64,000 nt of DNA from Pseudomonas reactans (GCF_013385825.1 NZ_JACAPG010000010.1:116157-180156), one strand, 5' to 3'. Positions 28,798 to 37,402 are shown, counted from the stretch's first letter. The notes: a model not told the origin generated them from the letters alone. Numbers and translations: made by a program.

Positions 28798-28808
28798 AAC
28801 AATAACAA
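28798..28808 (+). promoter_or_regulatory. Crc/Hfq catabolite motif before mocD
   Basis: AACAATAACAA fills the space between the CGGAG ribosome site and the ATG at 28808, giving two overlapping AANAANAA matches. Confidence 0.55.
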
Positions 28809-29893
28809 TGCCTGAACACACCGCTCACACCGCCCGGCGCGACTACAGCCTCACCGGCCCCGAAGCCGCCCGCGCGGCTGAAAAGGGCCTGGTCTCGGCC
28901 AGCTGGTACCAGTCGCCCATCTCGCGCAAACGCATGAAAGAACTGATGCAGCGCCGCGACGGCCCGGCCTTGCTCGACACGGCCATCTGGGTGAGCGCGC
29001 TGTTTGCCACCGGTTTTGGTGGCTACTGGTTCTGGGGCAGCTGGGCCTGTGTGCCGTTTTTCCTCGCCTATGGCGTGCTCTACGGCACCGCGTCCAACCC
29101 GCGCTGGCATGAAACCGGCCACGGCACCGCGTTCAAGACCCGCTGGATGAACGACGGGCTGTATCAGGTCGCCAGCTTCATGTGCATTTTTGAACCCCAC
29201 GTGTGGCGCTGGAGCCATGCCCGTCACCACACCGACACCATCGTGGTCGGCCGCGACCCGGAGATCGTCGAGCCGCGCCCGCCAAGCTTTTTGATGATGT
29301 TCTTGAGCCTGTTCAACCTGCCCCTGGCCTGGAAAACCTTCAGCGGTGTGGCGCGGCATGCCATTGGCAAGATGAGCACTCAGGAAGCCGACTTCATCCC
29401 CGAATCCGAATGGCCCAAGGTGTTTCGCGCGGCACGGATCTGGGTCGGTATTTATGCGCTGGTGATTGGCACCGCGTTGTACCTGCACAGCTGGCTGCCG
29501 CTGATGCTGATTGGTCTGCCGAGCCTCTACGGTGCCTGGCTCGGCTATATCTTCGGCCTCACCCAGCACGTCGGCCTGGCCGAAGACGTGCTGGACCACC
29601 GCAGCAACTGCCGCACCATCTACATGAACCGCGTGCTGCGCTTTATCTACATGGACATGAACTACCACCTCGAACACCACATGTACCCGATGGTGCCGTA
29701 CCACGCCCTCGCGCAACTGCACGAAGAGATCCGCAGCGACTGCCCGCCGCCGTACGCCAACCTGTTCGAGGCGTACAAGGAAATCTTGCCGACGATCTGG
29801 AAGCAGCGCAGCGATCCCACGTATTTCGTCCAGCGCTCAACCCATTGTGGCGAGGGAGCTTGCTCCCGCTGGGCTGCGCAGCAGCCCCAATAA
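28808..29893 (+). CDS. mocD: MocD-like membrane di-iron oxygenase (fatty-acid desaturase family)
   Basis: 361-residue membrane di-iron enzyme with the three histidine boxes HETGH, HARHH and HLEHH and about four membrane spans. In rhizobia MocD works with the ferredoxin MocE and reductase MocF to demethylate the methoxy group of 3-O-methyl-scyllo-inosamine. Here mocE and mocF follow in the same order. ATG 28808 is preceded by CGGAG. The last ~16 residues (HCGEGACSRWAAQQPQ) are encoded by a REP element and look like a recent extension. A hydroxylase for another methoxy- or alkyl-inositol is possible. Confidence 0.82.
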   Translation: MPEHTAHTARRDYSLTGPEAARAAEKGLVSASWYQSPISRKRMKELMQRRDGPALLDTAIWVSALFATGFGGYWFWGSWACVPFFLAYGVLYGTASNPRWHETGHGTAFKTRWMNDGLYQVASFMCIFEPHVWRWSHARHHTDTIVVGRDPEIVEPRPPSFLMMFLSLFNLPLAWKTFSGVARHAIGKMSTQEADFIPESEWPKVFRAARIWVGIYALVIGTALYLHSWLPLMLIGLPSLYGAWLGYIFGLTQHVGLAEDVLDHRSNCRTIYMNRVLRFIYMDMNYHLEHHMYPMVPYHALAQLHEEIRSDCPPPYANLFEAYKEILPTIWKQRSDPTYFVQRSTHCGEGACSRWAAQQPQ

Positions 29894-29978
29894 AACCTCC
29901 CCGTTCTTCCAGACAAATCCTGATAGCTAATCTTGGGGCCGCTTCGCAGCCCAGCGGGAGCAAGCTCCCTCGCCACAA
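29845..29978. repeat. REP pair overlapping the mocD 3' end
   Basis: TTGTGGCGAGGGAGCTTGCT with GGGCTGCGCAGC lies inside the mocD frame; the inverted partner (GCAGCCCAGCGGGAGCAAGC, ending CGCCACAA) stops 29 bp before mocE. It separates mocD from mocE in an otherwise compact operon. Confidence 0.85.
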
Positions 29979-30007
29979 GGTACGTCACGCACTTGGAGAC
30001 AAACACC

Positions 30008-30328
30008 ATGAACGATCAATGGATCGACGTCTGCGCCGTGGGCGAAATCGACGAAGAAGATGTGCTGCGCTTCGACCACGGCCCGCACACTTACGCGCTG
30101 TACCGCTCGGCCGAGAATGAATTCTTCGCCACCGCCGGCCTGTGCACCCACGAGAAAATCCACCTGGCCGACGGCCTGGTAATGGACCACGTGATCGAGT
30201 GCCCCAAGCACAACGGGCGTTTCGATTATCGTACGGGCAAGGCCCTCGGCGCGCCGGTGTGCGTCAACCTCAAGACCTACCCGGTGCGGGTCGAAGCGGG
30301 GCGGGTGTTGCTCGCTGTCACGGCCTGA
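30008..30328 (+). CDS. mocE: MocE-like Rieske ferredoxin
   Basis: 106-residue soluble Rieske [2Fe-2S] protein. The cluster ligands are CTH (in AGLCTHEKIHLADG) and CPKH (in IECPKHNGRFDY). It should pass electrons from MocF to the MocD oxygenase. ATG 30008 begins MNDQWIDVCAVG; longer in-frame sequence upstream is REP-derived. The stop overlaps the mocF start by one base, indicating coupled translation. Confidence 0.88.
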   Translation: MNDQWIDVCAVGEIDEEDVLRFDHGPHTYALYRSAENEFFATAGLCTHEKIHLADGLVMDHVIECPKHNGRFDYRTGKALGAPVCVNLKTYPVRVEAGRVLLAVTA

Positions 30329-31530
30329 TGATGAACGCTCCGTTGATTATCGTCGGGGCCGGTCATGCCGGTGGCCGGGCGGCGCTGACCCTGCGCGAAG
30401 AAGGTTATACGGGCCGCCTGATCCTGATTGGTGATGAAGTGCACTTGCCCTATGAGCGGCCGCCGTTGTCCAAAGGCCTGTTGCAGGGCACGGCGGAGCT
30501 GGCCGGCTACAGCTTGTGCGACAGTGCGCGACTGGCCGAACTGGGCATAGAGCACATCGCCGGTAACCCGGTGACTCATCTGGAACCGCAACAACATCGC
30601 CTGCAACTCGCCGACGGCCAATGGTTGCCTTACGCCGGTCTGCTGTTGGCCACCGGCGGCCGGGCGCGGCGATTGCCCCAGGCGCAGGCCAATGTGCTTT
30701 ACCTGCGTACCCATGATGAAGCGCTGGCGTTGCGCAGCGCCTTACGCCCCGGCACGCGGCTGGTGGTGGTGGGCGGTGGTTTTATCGGCCTGGAAGTGGC
30801 GGCGACCGCACGTGGCCTGGGCTGTGAAGTGACGGTGTTGGAAGCCGCGCCGCGCCTGGCGGGGCGTGTGCTGCCAGCGGTTATCTCCCAGGCGTTGCTG
30901 GATCTGCATCGCGAGCACGGTGTGCAGGTGCGTTTGAATGTGGCGCTGGAATCCATCCAGGCCGATGCCGTGCTGTTGGTGGACGGGCACCGCTTGCCCT
31001 GCGACCTGATTGTGGTCGGCATCGGCATGCAACCCAACATCGAACTGGCGGCAGCAGCAGGGCTGGAGGTGGGGCAGGGCATTCGTGTTGATGCGTGCCT
31101 GCGTACCAGCGCGCCGAACATCTATGCCGCCGGGGATGTGTGTGAGTTTCGCCTTGACGGTCTCTATCAGCGCCAGGAAACCTGGCGCAATGCCGAAGCC
31201 CAGGGGCGGCATGCGGCGCTGAATCTGCTGGGGCGCGAAGTGCCGTTCGAGGCGCTGCCCGGTTTCTGGTCCGATCAGTACGACTGGGGTTTGCAAACTG
31301 TCGGCGTGATCACACCGATAGCGGTCAGCCGCTCCTTGCCGAGCGGTGGCCTGTTGCTGTTCTACCTCGATGCCGATCATCGTTTACAAGGCGCCTGCGG
31401 TTGGGCGCCGGGCAACAGCGTGGCCAAGGACATCAAGCTTTGCGAGCGCCTGATCAGCGCGCGGATTGCTCTTGATACCGCCAGCCTGGCCAACCCCGAG
31501 CTGTCCCTCAAACTCTTGCTGCGAGGCTGA
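30328..31530 (+). CDS. mocF: MocF-like FAD ferredoxin reductase
   Basis: 400-residue pyridine-nucleotide-disulfide-type reductase of the putidaredoxin reductase class. The FAD site IIVGAGHAGGRAALTLREEG is near the N-terminus, PYERPPLSKGLL follows, the NAD site is VVVGGGFIGLEVAATARGLG and the second FAD contact is IYAAGDVCEF. It would transfer electrons from NAD(P)H to MocE. It starts at TGATG (ATG 30328, or ATG 30331) and lies 1 bp before the isomerase gene, so the operon is compact. Confidence 0.88.
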   Translation: MMNAPLIIVGAGHAGGRAALTLREEGYTGRLILIGDEVHLPYERPPLSKGLLQGTAELAGYSLCDSARLAELGIEHIAGNPVTHLEPQQHRLQLADGQWLPYAGLLLATGGRARRLPQAQANVLYLRTHDEALALRSALRPGTRLVVVGGGFIGLEVAATARGLGCEVTVLEAAPRLAGRVLPAVISQALLDLHREHGVQVRLNVALESIQADAVLLVDGHRLPCDLIVVGIGMQPNIELAAAAGLEVGQGIRVDACLRTSAPNIYAAGDVCEFRLDGLYQRQETWRNAEAQGRHAALNLLGREVPFEALPGFWSDQYDWGLQTVGVITPIAVSRSLPSGGLLLFYLDADHRLQGACGWAPGNSVAKDIKLCERLISARIALDTASLANPELSLKLLLRG

Positions 31531-31531
31531 T

Positions 31532-32350
31532 ATGCGCCAATTCCTGGTGTTCCAATCCCTGTGGGCCATGCAGACCGAACCCGGTTGTCTGGACACCCAA
31601 CTCGACCGCATCCAGGCCGCCGGTTTTGACGGCATTACCGATCATTACTGGCAACCTGCTGATGTCGCCCGTTTGCACGCGGCAGCTAGCTCAAGAGGCT
31701 TGCAGATCGAGGGCCAATTGTTCCCGCAATCGGTGGATGACCTAGCCTCTGCGCTGGAGGTGATCAGCCGCTATGGCTGCCACCACCTCACCCTGCAAGC
31801 CGACGTACGCCCGCGCACTCAATCCGAGGCGGCCCGGTTGATCGAAGGCTGGCAACGCCTGGCCGAGCAGGTGGATTTTCCGGTGTTGCTGGAAACCCAC
31901 CGTTATCGCCTCACCAACGATCTGCTGTTCACCCTCGACCTGCTGGCGCAAATGCCGGATTTGAAGCTGTTGGCCGACCTGTCCCACTACGTGGTCGGGC
32001 GTGAACTGCCCGAACCGGGCACGCCTGAAGACGACGAACATATCCGCACGATTTTGCGCCACAGCTGGGGGTTCCACGGCCGTGTCGCCAGCAGCGAACA
32101 GGTGCAAGTCTCCCTGGACTTTCCCCAACACCAAGCCTGGGTACAGCGTTTTACCGAGTGGTGGCGCTACGGGATCGAAGACTGGCTGTCCCGGCCCAAT
32201 ACGCCGCAGAGCCTGTCCTTCACCTGCGAACTGGGCCCGCCGCCCTATGCGATCACCGACGCGGATGGCCGCGAAATCAGTGATCGCTGGGCCGAAGCGC
32301 TAAAGATGCAGGCGCTGATTCGCGACGTGTGGGCGAGCTGTCAGGCATGA
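31532..32350 (+). CDS. TIM-barrel sugar isomerase/epimerase family protein
   Basis: 272-residue AP-endonuclease-2-fold protein with candidate metal-binding stretches LLETHRYRLTNDL, LLADLSHYVVGREL and the late FTCELGPPPYAITD. It follows mocF directly and is the fourth gene of the mocD operon. It is distinct from the MocC homologue at 23590, so the cluster has two enzymes of this fold. It may isomerise or dehydrate an inosose-like product. No specific activity can be assigned from sequence alone. Confidence 0.75.
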   Translation: MRQFLVFQSLWAMQTEPGCLDTQLDRIQAAGFDGITDHYWQPADVARLHAAASSRGLQIEGQLFPQSVDDLASALEVISRYGCHHLTLQADVRPRTQSEAARLIEGWQRLAEQVDFPVLLETHRYRLTNDLLFTLDLLAQMPDLKLLADLSHYVVGRELPEPGTPEDDEHIRTILRHSWGFHGRVASSEQVQVSLDFPQHQAWVQRFTEWWRYGIEDWLSRPNTPQSLSFTCELGPPPYAITDADGREISDRWAEALKMQALIRDVWASCQA

Positions 32351-32400
32351 TCTGCTAATCTGCGCGGGTTGAATTTCGCCCTTTAGCCTGGACTTTCACC

Positions 32401-33357
32401 ATGACACCATCCTCCGTTCAGCCGCCTCTTGAGCCGCAGTCCGTCTGCCATCCCATCACCAGCAGCGCGATTTTCATGGTTGCCACCGTTGCCCCTGGCA
32501 GTGAAGATACGGTGCGGGGCTGGTGTGCGGACATCGCCGGCTTGGTGCGTTCGGTGGGCAAGCGCGTGCCGGCGGGCAATCTGACCTGCGTCTGCGGGTT
32601 TGGCTCGCACGCGTGGGACCGGCTGTTCGGCGCACCGCGCCCGGCGGCGCTGCATCCGTTTCGTGAATTCGGCGTTGAAGGGCGCAAAGCGGTGTCGACA
32701 CCGGGGGATATCCTGCTGCATATCCGCGCCGAACAGATGGACCTGTGCTTCGAACTGGCCACCCACGTGATGGCGGCCCTGGGCGACAGCGTCAAGGTGG
32801 TGGATGAGGTCCAGGGTTTCCGCTATTTCGACATGCGCAGCATCATCGGCTTTGTCGACGGCACCGAGAACCCGGTGGGGCGCAAGGCCGAAGGGTTCAC
32901 CATTGTTGGTGATGAGGACAGCGAATTTCGCGGCGGCAGCTACGTGCTGGTGCAGAAGTACCTGCACAACATGACAGCCTGGAACGGCCTGACGGTGGAG
33001 GCCCAGGAGAAGGTGATCGGGCGGACCAAGCTGTCGGATATCGAATTGGACGAAGAGACCAAACCGAGCAATTCCCACAGTGCATTGACAGTCATCACCG
33101 ACAAGAACGGCGATGAAGTGAAGATCCTGCGCGACAACATGCCTTTCGGCCGCCCCGGTGCCGGTGAGTTCGGCACCTACTTTATCGGCTATGCGCGTTC
33201 GCCGGAGCCTCTGGAATTGATGCTGGAAAACATGTTCGTCGGCCGTCCGGTCGGCAACTATGACCGCCTGCTGGATTTCAGCACGGCGGTCACCGGCGGG
33301 CTGTTTTTCGTGCCTTCGGCCGATCTGCTGGAAGAACTGGCCGAGCGCAAACTGTAG
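32401..33357 (+). CDS. DyP-type heme peroxidase (YfeX-like)
   Basis: 318-residue dye-decolourising peroxidase of the B class. The diagnostic GXXDG motif occurs as GFVDGTENP with its catalytic Asp, and a conserved His near NSHSALTV is a candidate heme ligand. C-terminal FIGYARSPEPLELMLENMF is typical. No signal peptide is seen. ATG 32401 follows a 50 bp gap after the isomerase gene. The TAG stop is provided by the REP element that starts at 33353. A detoxification role is inferred. Confidence 0.88.
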   Translation: MTPSSVQPPLEPQSVCHPITSSAIFMVATVAPGSEDTVRGWCADIAGLVRSVGKRVPAGNLTCVCGFGSHAWDRLFGAPRPAALHPFREFGVEGRKAVSTPGDILLHIRAEQMDLCFELATHVMAALGDSVKVVDEVQGFRYFDMRSIIGFVDGTENPVGRKAEGFTIVGDEDSEFRGGSYVLVQKYLHNMTAWNGLTVEAQEKVIGRTKLSDIELDEETKPSNSHSALTVITDKNGDEVKILRDNMPFGRPGAGEFGTYFIGYARSPEPLELMLENMFVGRPVGNYDRLLDFSTAVTGGLFFVPSADLLEELAERKL

Positions 33358-33452
33358 GCGCGAGCTTGCTCGCGAAGGTCGTCAATGATAACGCGGGCTT
33401 GCGGGTTTGCTGCGGCGCCTTTGCATTCTTCGCGAGCAAGCTCGCTCCTACA
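33353..33452. repeat. REP doublet that gives stop codons to both neighbours
   Basis: TGTAGGCGCGAGCTTGCTCG and its inverted partner GAGCAAGCTCGCTCCTACAG. The TAG of each TGTAG head is the stop of a convergent gene: the DyP peroxidase (33355-33357) and uppP (33448-33450 on the minus strand). Confidence 0.88.
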
Positions 33453-34317
33453 GTAAGCCGGTGCTGACGGCTACGATCAGGAAAATCCCCAGCAACGCGC
33501 GATAGATCACGAACGGCCAGGTGGAGAACCGCTCCAGGAACTTCATCAGGCCCCAGATCGCAAAAAACGCCGAGATGCTCGCCACCACCAGGCCGAACAG
33601 CAAATGCGGCCAGGCATGGGCGGGCATGTCGGCGTGCAGCAGCACCCACAGTTCCTTCAAGCCGGCGAGGGCGATGGCGGGCAAGCCGAGCAGGAAGGAG
33701 AACCGTGCGGCTTCCTCACGCTTGAAGTTGAGGAACAGTGCGGCGGTCAACGTGGAACCGGAACGCGAAACCCCTGGAATCAGCGCACCAATCTGCGCAA
33801 TGCCCACGATCAACGCATCCCGCAGGCGCATCTCGCTCACCTCGCGGGTGTGGCGTGCGCGCACTTCGGCCACCGCCAGCAGCACGGCCATGACCACGCA
33901 GGAGATGCCGATCACCATCAACCCGCGCAACGGCGAGTTGCAGGCGTTCAGGGTCGAAGACAGCGCCAGGCCGGCGATGCCGATGGGGAGGGTCGCCAGC
34001 ACAATCGCCACCGCCAGCTTGAACCAGCGATCGTTGTAGTCACCCCGGCGCACCGCACCGATGCTGCCGGTGGTCACCTGGCGCACATCCCGCCAGAAGT
34101 AACTGACCACTGCCGCCAGCGCCGCCAACTGCATCGCCGCCGAGAATGCTGAGCCGGGGTCCTGCCAGCCGAGCAGGGCGGGGACTACGCGCATGTGGGC
34201 GGTGGACGACACCGGCAGCAGCTCGGTAATGCCCTGGATCACGCCCAGGATGAAGATCTGCAGGTAGTCCAGGGAGGCAAAACCCACGTCCAGGCCGGCG
34301 GTACAGGCGTTTGTCAA
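33448..34317 (-). CDS. uppP: Undecaprenyl-diphosphatase
   Basis: 289-residue integral membrane phosphatase recycling undecaprenyl pyrophosphate for cell-wall synthesis; extra copies give bacitracin tolerance. Both active-site motifs are present: ITELLPVSSTAH (residues 30-41) and PGVSRSGSTLTAALFLN. About eight membrane helices are expected. The normal family length is 265-290. The reading frame ends in a TAG donated by a REP element. The start at 34317 (MTNACTAGLDVGF) could be a few codons later. Confidence 0.92.
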   Translation of the reverse strand: MTNACTAGLDVGFASLDYLQIFILGVIQGITELLPVSSTAHMRVVPALLGWQDPGSAFSAAMQLAALAAVVSYFWRDVRQVTTGSIGAVRRGDYNDRWFKLAVAIVLATLPIGIAGLALSSTLNACNSPLRGLMVIGISCVVMAVLLAVAEVRARHTREVSEMRLRDALIVGIAQIGALIPGVSRSGSTLTAALFLNFKREEAARFSFLLGLPAIALAGLKELWVLLHADMPAHAWPHLLFGLVVASISAFFAIWGLMKFLERFSTWPFVIYRALLGIFLIVAVSTGLL

Positions 34318-34496
34318 AATACGTGTCCTTGAAAGAGAGCGGCAATTTCGCGGAGTTTATTCGAAATGTTTCAAGGTTTCGGTCGAGGCAACACCTATTT
34401 GCAATCGGTTCAGCAAGTAGAAAGGTTGGCCGCTCTCTTGGCCTGCCCACCGGTTTTGTGAACAATGGCGCCCTGTGTTTTTTCACCGAGAATCTC

Positions 34497-35003
34497 ATGC
34501 CCGAAGTCACCGTCGAATTGATCCAGACCGGCCCGGAGCACGCCGAGCTGATCCGCAATCTTTACCAGTACTACGCCTATGAATCCTCTGACTGGGAACA
34601 GGAAGATGTCGAGGCCGATGGGCGTTTCTACATCCATGACGAACACCTGGTCCGCTACTGGCAGGACCCGCAATGGAGCGCCAACCTGCTGTTGGTGGAC
34701 GGCTATATCGCGGGCTTCCTATTGATCGAAGGCAGCGAGCTGCCGGGCATCGAGGCCCTGGAGCTGGCTGACTTGTTCGTCCTCAAACGCTATCGCCGCA
34801 AAGGCATTGGCCGCGCCATTGCCAGCCAGGTGCTGTGCAGCGGCGAGGCCGATTGGCTGGTGCGCTTCTATGATCAGGATGAAGTGTCCCAAGCGTTCTG
34901 GCGCACGGTGCTGGATAACCTGCCGCGTCCGGTGCAAACGATTGAGCTGGAGGATGACCCGCAGTTGGTGAGTTACCTGATTACGCGGGCGGCGCTGCAT
35001 TAA
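34497..35003 (+). CDS. GNAT-family N-acetyltransferase
   Basis: 168-residue acetyltransferase. The acetyl-CoA loop is LKRYRRKGIGRAIAS, preceded by the beta-strand block LELADLFV. ATG 34497 (MPEVTVELIQTG) was preferred to a frame 62 residues longer whose extension has no family resemblance and runs into the uppP promoter. Its 3' end overlaps the convergent GlxA-type gene by 23 bp. Substrate is unknown. Confidence 0.82.
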   Translation: MPEVTVELIQTGPEHAELIRNLYQYYAYESSDWEQEDVEADGRFYIHDEHLVRYWQDPQWSANLLLVDGYIAGFLLIEGSELPGIEALELADLFVLKRYRRKGIGRAIASQVLCSGEADWLVRFYDQDEVSQAFWRTVLDNLPRPVQTIELEDDPQLVSYLITRAALH

Positions 35004-35931
35004 ACGCCTGCTGCATCACCTGCGGCGGCTGCCCGAACGCCCTTAAAAATGCCTGGCGCATGCGCTCGCGATCACCAAACCCGGTTTCGCGGGCGACCAC
35101 CTCGACCGGGTGGCGACTGGTTTCCATCATCGCCCGTGCCGCCTCTACCCGCAGCGACTCGATGGCCTTGGCCGGTGTTTGTCCGGTCTCTTCCCGGAAT
35201 ACCCGACTGAACTGGCGCGGGCTGAGGCGGGCAACATCGGCCAGCGCATCTACCGACAAGTCGTGGGTCAGGTTCTCGCGGGCATAGGCCAGGGCCAGTT
35301 GCACGCGGTCCGACTTGGGGTCCAGCTCCAACAGCGCCGACAACTGCGACTGTTCACTGCCCCGGCGTTGGGCGATCACCAGTTTTCGTGCAATGCGCCG
35401 TGCCAGATCGCTGCCCAGGTCGTTTTCCACCATCGCCAGTGCCAGGTCCACCCCGGCACTCATGCCGGCGCCGGTCCACACCTGGCCGTCCACCACGAAC
35501 AGCTTGTCTTCTTCCAAATGAATGTGCGGATAGCGCTTGCGAAAGGCTGGTGCGTGAATCCAGTGGGTGGTGGTGCGCTTGCCTTCCAGCAAGCCTGCTT
35601 CGGCCAGCACGAAGATGCCCATGCACAACGAGGCGACGCGCCGCGACTGGGCGGAGGCGGCCTTGACCAGTTCCAGCAGGTTGGCTTCCGGCAGGCGGAA
35701 CTCCAGGTAGCCGCTGACGATCAGCGTGTCGTAGCCCTCCGGCCGAATCGGCGTGGTGTTCACCGAAAAGCCCTGGGACGTCATCACCGCGCCGCCGCTT
35801 TCCGACACCAGGTGAAACTCATAGGCCGGCTCGCCACGCAGCAGGTTCGCGCACTCGAACACCGAACCCAGGCTGAGGCTCAGGGACTGGAAGTTCGGGT
35901 AAACCATCAGCGCAACGCTGTGCATCGTCAT
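34981..35931 (-). CDS. GlxA-type AraC regulator with DJ-1/PfpI domain
   Basis: 316-residue regulator with an N-terminal DJ-1/PfpI-like domain (residues ~5-170; the nucleophile-elbow region reads ASLCMGIFVLAEAG) and a C-terminal AraC DNA-binding domain (DLSVDALADVARLSPRQFSRVF; PVEVVARETGFGDRERMRQAF). Relatives control amino-acid, glycine-betaine and quaternary-amine catabolism. It overlaps the GNAT gene tail to tail and is divergent from the TetR gene, with 167 bp between. Its target is not evident. Confidence 0.85.
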   Translation of the reverse strand: MTMHSVALMVYPNFQSLSLSLGSVFECANLLRGEPAYEFHLVSESGGAVMTSQGFSVNTTPIRPEGYDTLIVSGYLEFRLPEANLLELVKAASAQSRRVASLCMGIFVLAEAGLLEGKRTTTHWIHAPAFRKRYPHIHLEEDKLFVVDGQVWTGAGMSAGVDLALAMVENDLGSDLARRIARKLVIAQRRGSEQSQLSALLELDPKSDRVQLALAYARENLTHDLSVDALADVARLSPRQFSRVFREETGQTPAKAIESLRVEAARAMMETSRHPVEVVARETGFGDRERMRQAFLRAFGQPPQVMQQAFNAAPPA

Positions 35932-36066
35932 TCTCCAAGGGGCGCGGGAGGGGGAATTGTCGGCGCGTGCCGGGTAAACGGCAACTGCCTTCTTGGCATG
36001 TCCGGAATCCTTGCGGATCTGACATTGTGCGGGTTTGCCCAGGCTCCTAACATTCCCTCAACGAAC

Positions 36067-36081
36067 TAGACGACTGGTCTA
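36067..36081. promoter_or_regulatory. Operator of the NemR-like TetR repressor
   Basis: TAGAC-GACTG-GTCTA is a perfect 5+5 inverted repeat placed 18 bp before the TetR start codon, as expected for an autoregulated repressor. A weaker relative (TAGACC-GCTT-GGTTCA, 37408-37423) precedes the nemA-like gene. Confidence 0.6.
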
Positions 36082-36098
36082 ATCGGACGGGGTGAAGC

Positions 36099-36728
36099 AT
36101 GAGCAGCGAAACTAAAAATGTACGCCAGAGCATTCTTGATACGGCCCAATTGATTGTTGGCCGCAAAGGATTTTCTGCGGTGGGCCTGAACGAAATACTG
36201 CAAGCCGCCGAAGTACCCAAAGGTTCGTTTTATCACTACTTCACCTCCAAAGATGCGTTCGGCGTTGTATTGCTCGACCACTACTTCGACAACTACGTGC
36301 ACGGCATGCAGCAACTGTTTGATCAGCCGGGCTTAACCCAGTACGCCAAGTTGATGCGTTATTGGCAGTGCTGGATCGAAAACCAGACCGGCTGCACTGA
36401 CGCGGGCAAATGCCTTGCCGTCAAACTCGGCGCCGAAGTGTCAGACCTTTCAGAGCCGATGCGCCTGGCCCTGCAACGCGGCACCGCACGCACCATCGGG
36501 TTGCTGACCGAGGCCTTGCAGGGCGGCGTCGAAGACGGCTCGGTAGCGATTACGCAACACCCGGACAGCCTGGCCCGGCGCCTGTATGCGTTGTGGTTGG
36601 GGACCAGCGTCATGAGCAAGATCACCCGTACTACGGCGCCTTTTGATGAGGCGTTGGGGTTGACCCGACAGTTGTTGGGTCAGCCGGAAGAAATTGACAT
36701 TCACACCTATCGAGGCACTGGAAAATGA
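36099..36728 (+). CDS. TetR-family repressor, NemR-like
   Basis: 209-residue repressor with an N-terminal TetR helix-turn-helix (GLNEILQAAEVPKGSFYHYFTSKDAFG). The C-terminal half contains Cys in NQTGCTDAGKCLAVKLG, the region used by NemR to sense electrophiles. It forms one transcript with the PfpI gene (ATGA overlap) and, after an 79 bp gap with an inverted repeat, the Old Yellow Enzyme gene. This matches the nemR-nemA logic of E. coli. Confidence 0.85.
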   Translation: MSSETKNVRQSILDTAQLIVGRKGFSAVGLNEILQAAEVPKGSFYHYFTSKDAFGVVLLDHYFDNYVHGMQQLFDQPGLTQYAKLMRYWQCWIENQTGCTDAGKCLAVKLGAEVSDLSEPMRLALQRGTARTIGLLTEALQGGVEDGSVAITQHPDSLARRLYALWLGTSVMSKITRTTAPFDEALGLTRQLLGQPEEIDIHTYRGTGK

Positions 36729-37402
36729 AAGTATTAATGGTACTGACCTCTCACGACCAGCTTGGCGATACCGGGCGCAAGACCGGCTTCTGGCTCGAAG
36801 AGTTTGCCGCACCCTACTACGCGTTTAAGGACGCCGGCGCCGAGATCGTGCTGGCTTCACCGGCCGGCGGCCAGCCGCCGCTGGACCCAGTGAGTGACCA
36901 ACCGGACTTCCAGACCGAACAGACTCGGCGCTTTGCCGCCGATCCTGCCGCCCAGCAAGCCCTGGCGACCACGGTGAAACTGGACTCGGTCAACGCCGAC
37001 GATTTCGACACTGTGTTCTACCCAGGCGGCCACGGCCCGCTGTGGGACCTGGCCGAATCGCCGGTGTCGATCGCGCTGATCGAGTCATTCGAGCGTGCTG
37101 GTAAACCCATCGGCTTTGTCTGCCACGCACCGGGCGCGCTGCGTCACGTCAAGGCGGTGAATGGTGAACCGTTGGTCAAGGGGCGTCGCGTCACTGGGTT
37201 CTCCAACTCGGAAGAGGCGGCGGTGGAGCTGACCGATGTGGTGCCGTTTCTGGTGGAAGATGAATTCAAGAAGCTGGGCGGCCTTTATGAGAAAGGCGCT
37301 GACTGGCAGTCCTTTGTCATTACCGATGGCTTGTTGGTTACTGGGCAAAATCCTGGCAGTTCCAGTGATGTCGCTAAAGCCCTGCTGAATCTCACCGCTT
37401 AA
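36725..37402 (+). CDS. DJ-1/PfpI family protein (Hsp31-like glyoxalase III)
   Basis: 225-residue class I glutamine-amidotransferase-fold protein. The nucleophile is Cys133 (GFVCHAPGAL) with an acidic partner Glu25 (GFWLEEFAAPYY) and His nearby, as in Hsp31-type glyoxalases that convert methylglyoxal to lactate without cofactor. It is coupled to the NemR-like regulator by ATGA overlap, consistent with a response to reactive aldehydes and quinones. Confidence 0.87.
   Translation: MKVLMVLTSHDQLGDTGRKTGFWLEEFAAPYYAFKDAGAEIVLASPAGGQPPLDPVSDQPDFQTEQTRRFAADPAAQQALATTVKLDSVNADDFDTVFYPGGHGPLWDLAESPVSIALIESFERAGKPIGFVCHAPGALRHVKAVNGEPLVKGRRVTGFSNSEEAAVELTDVVPFLVEDEFKKLGGLYEKGADWQSFVITDGLLVTGQNPGSSSDVAKALLNLTA

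Noticed and set aside
34311..34496. 62-residue N-terminal extension of the acetyltransferase
   Set aside because: Composition is unlike the family, and it covers the uppP promoter region; the ATG at 34497 fits the GNAT fold.
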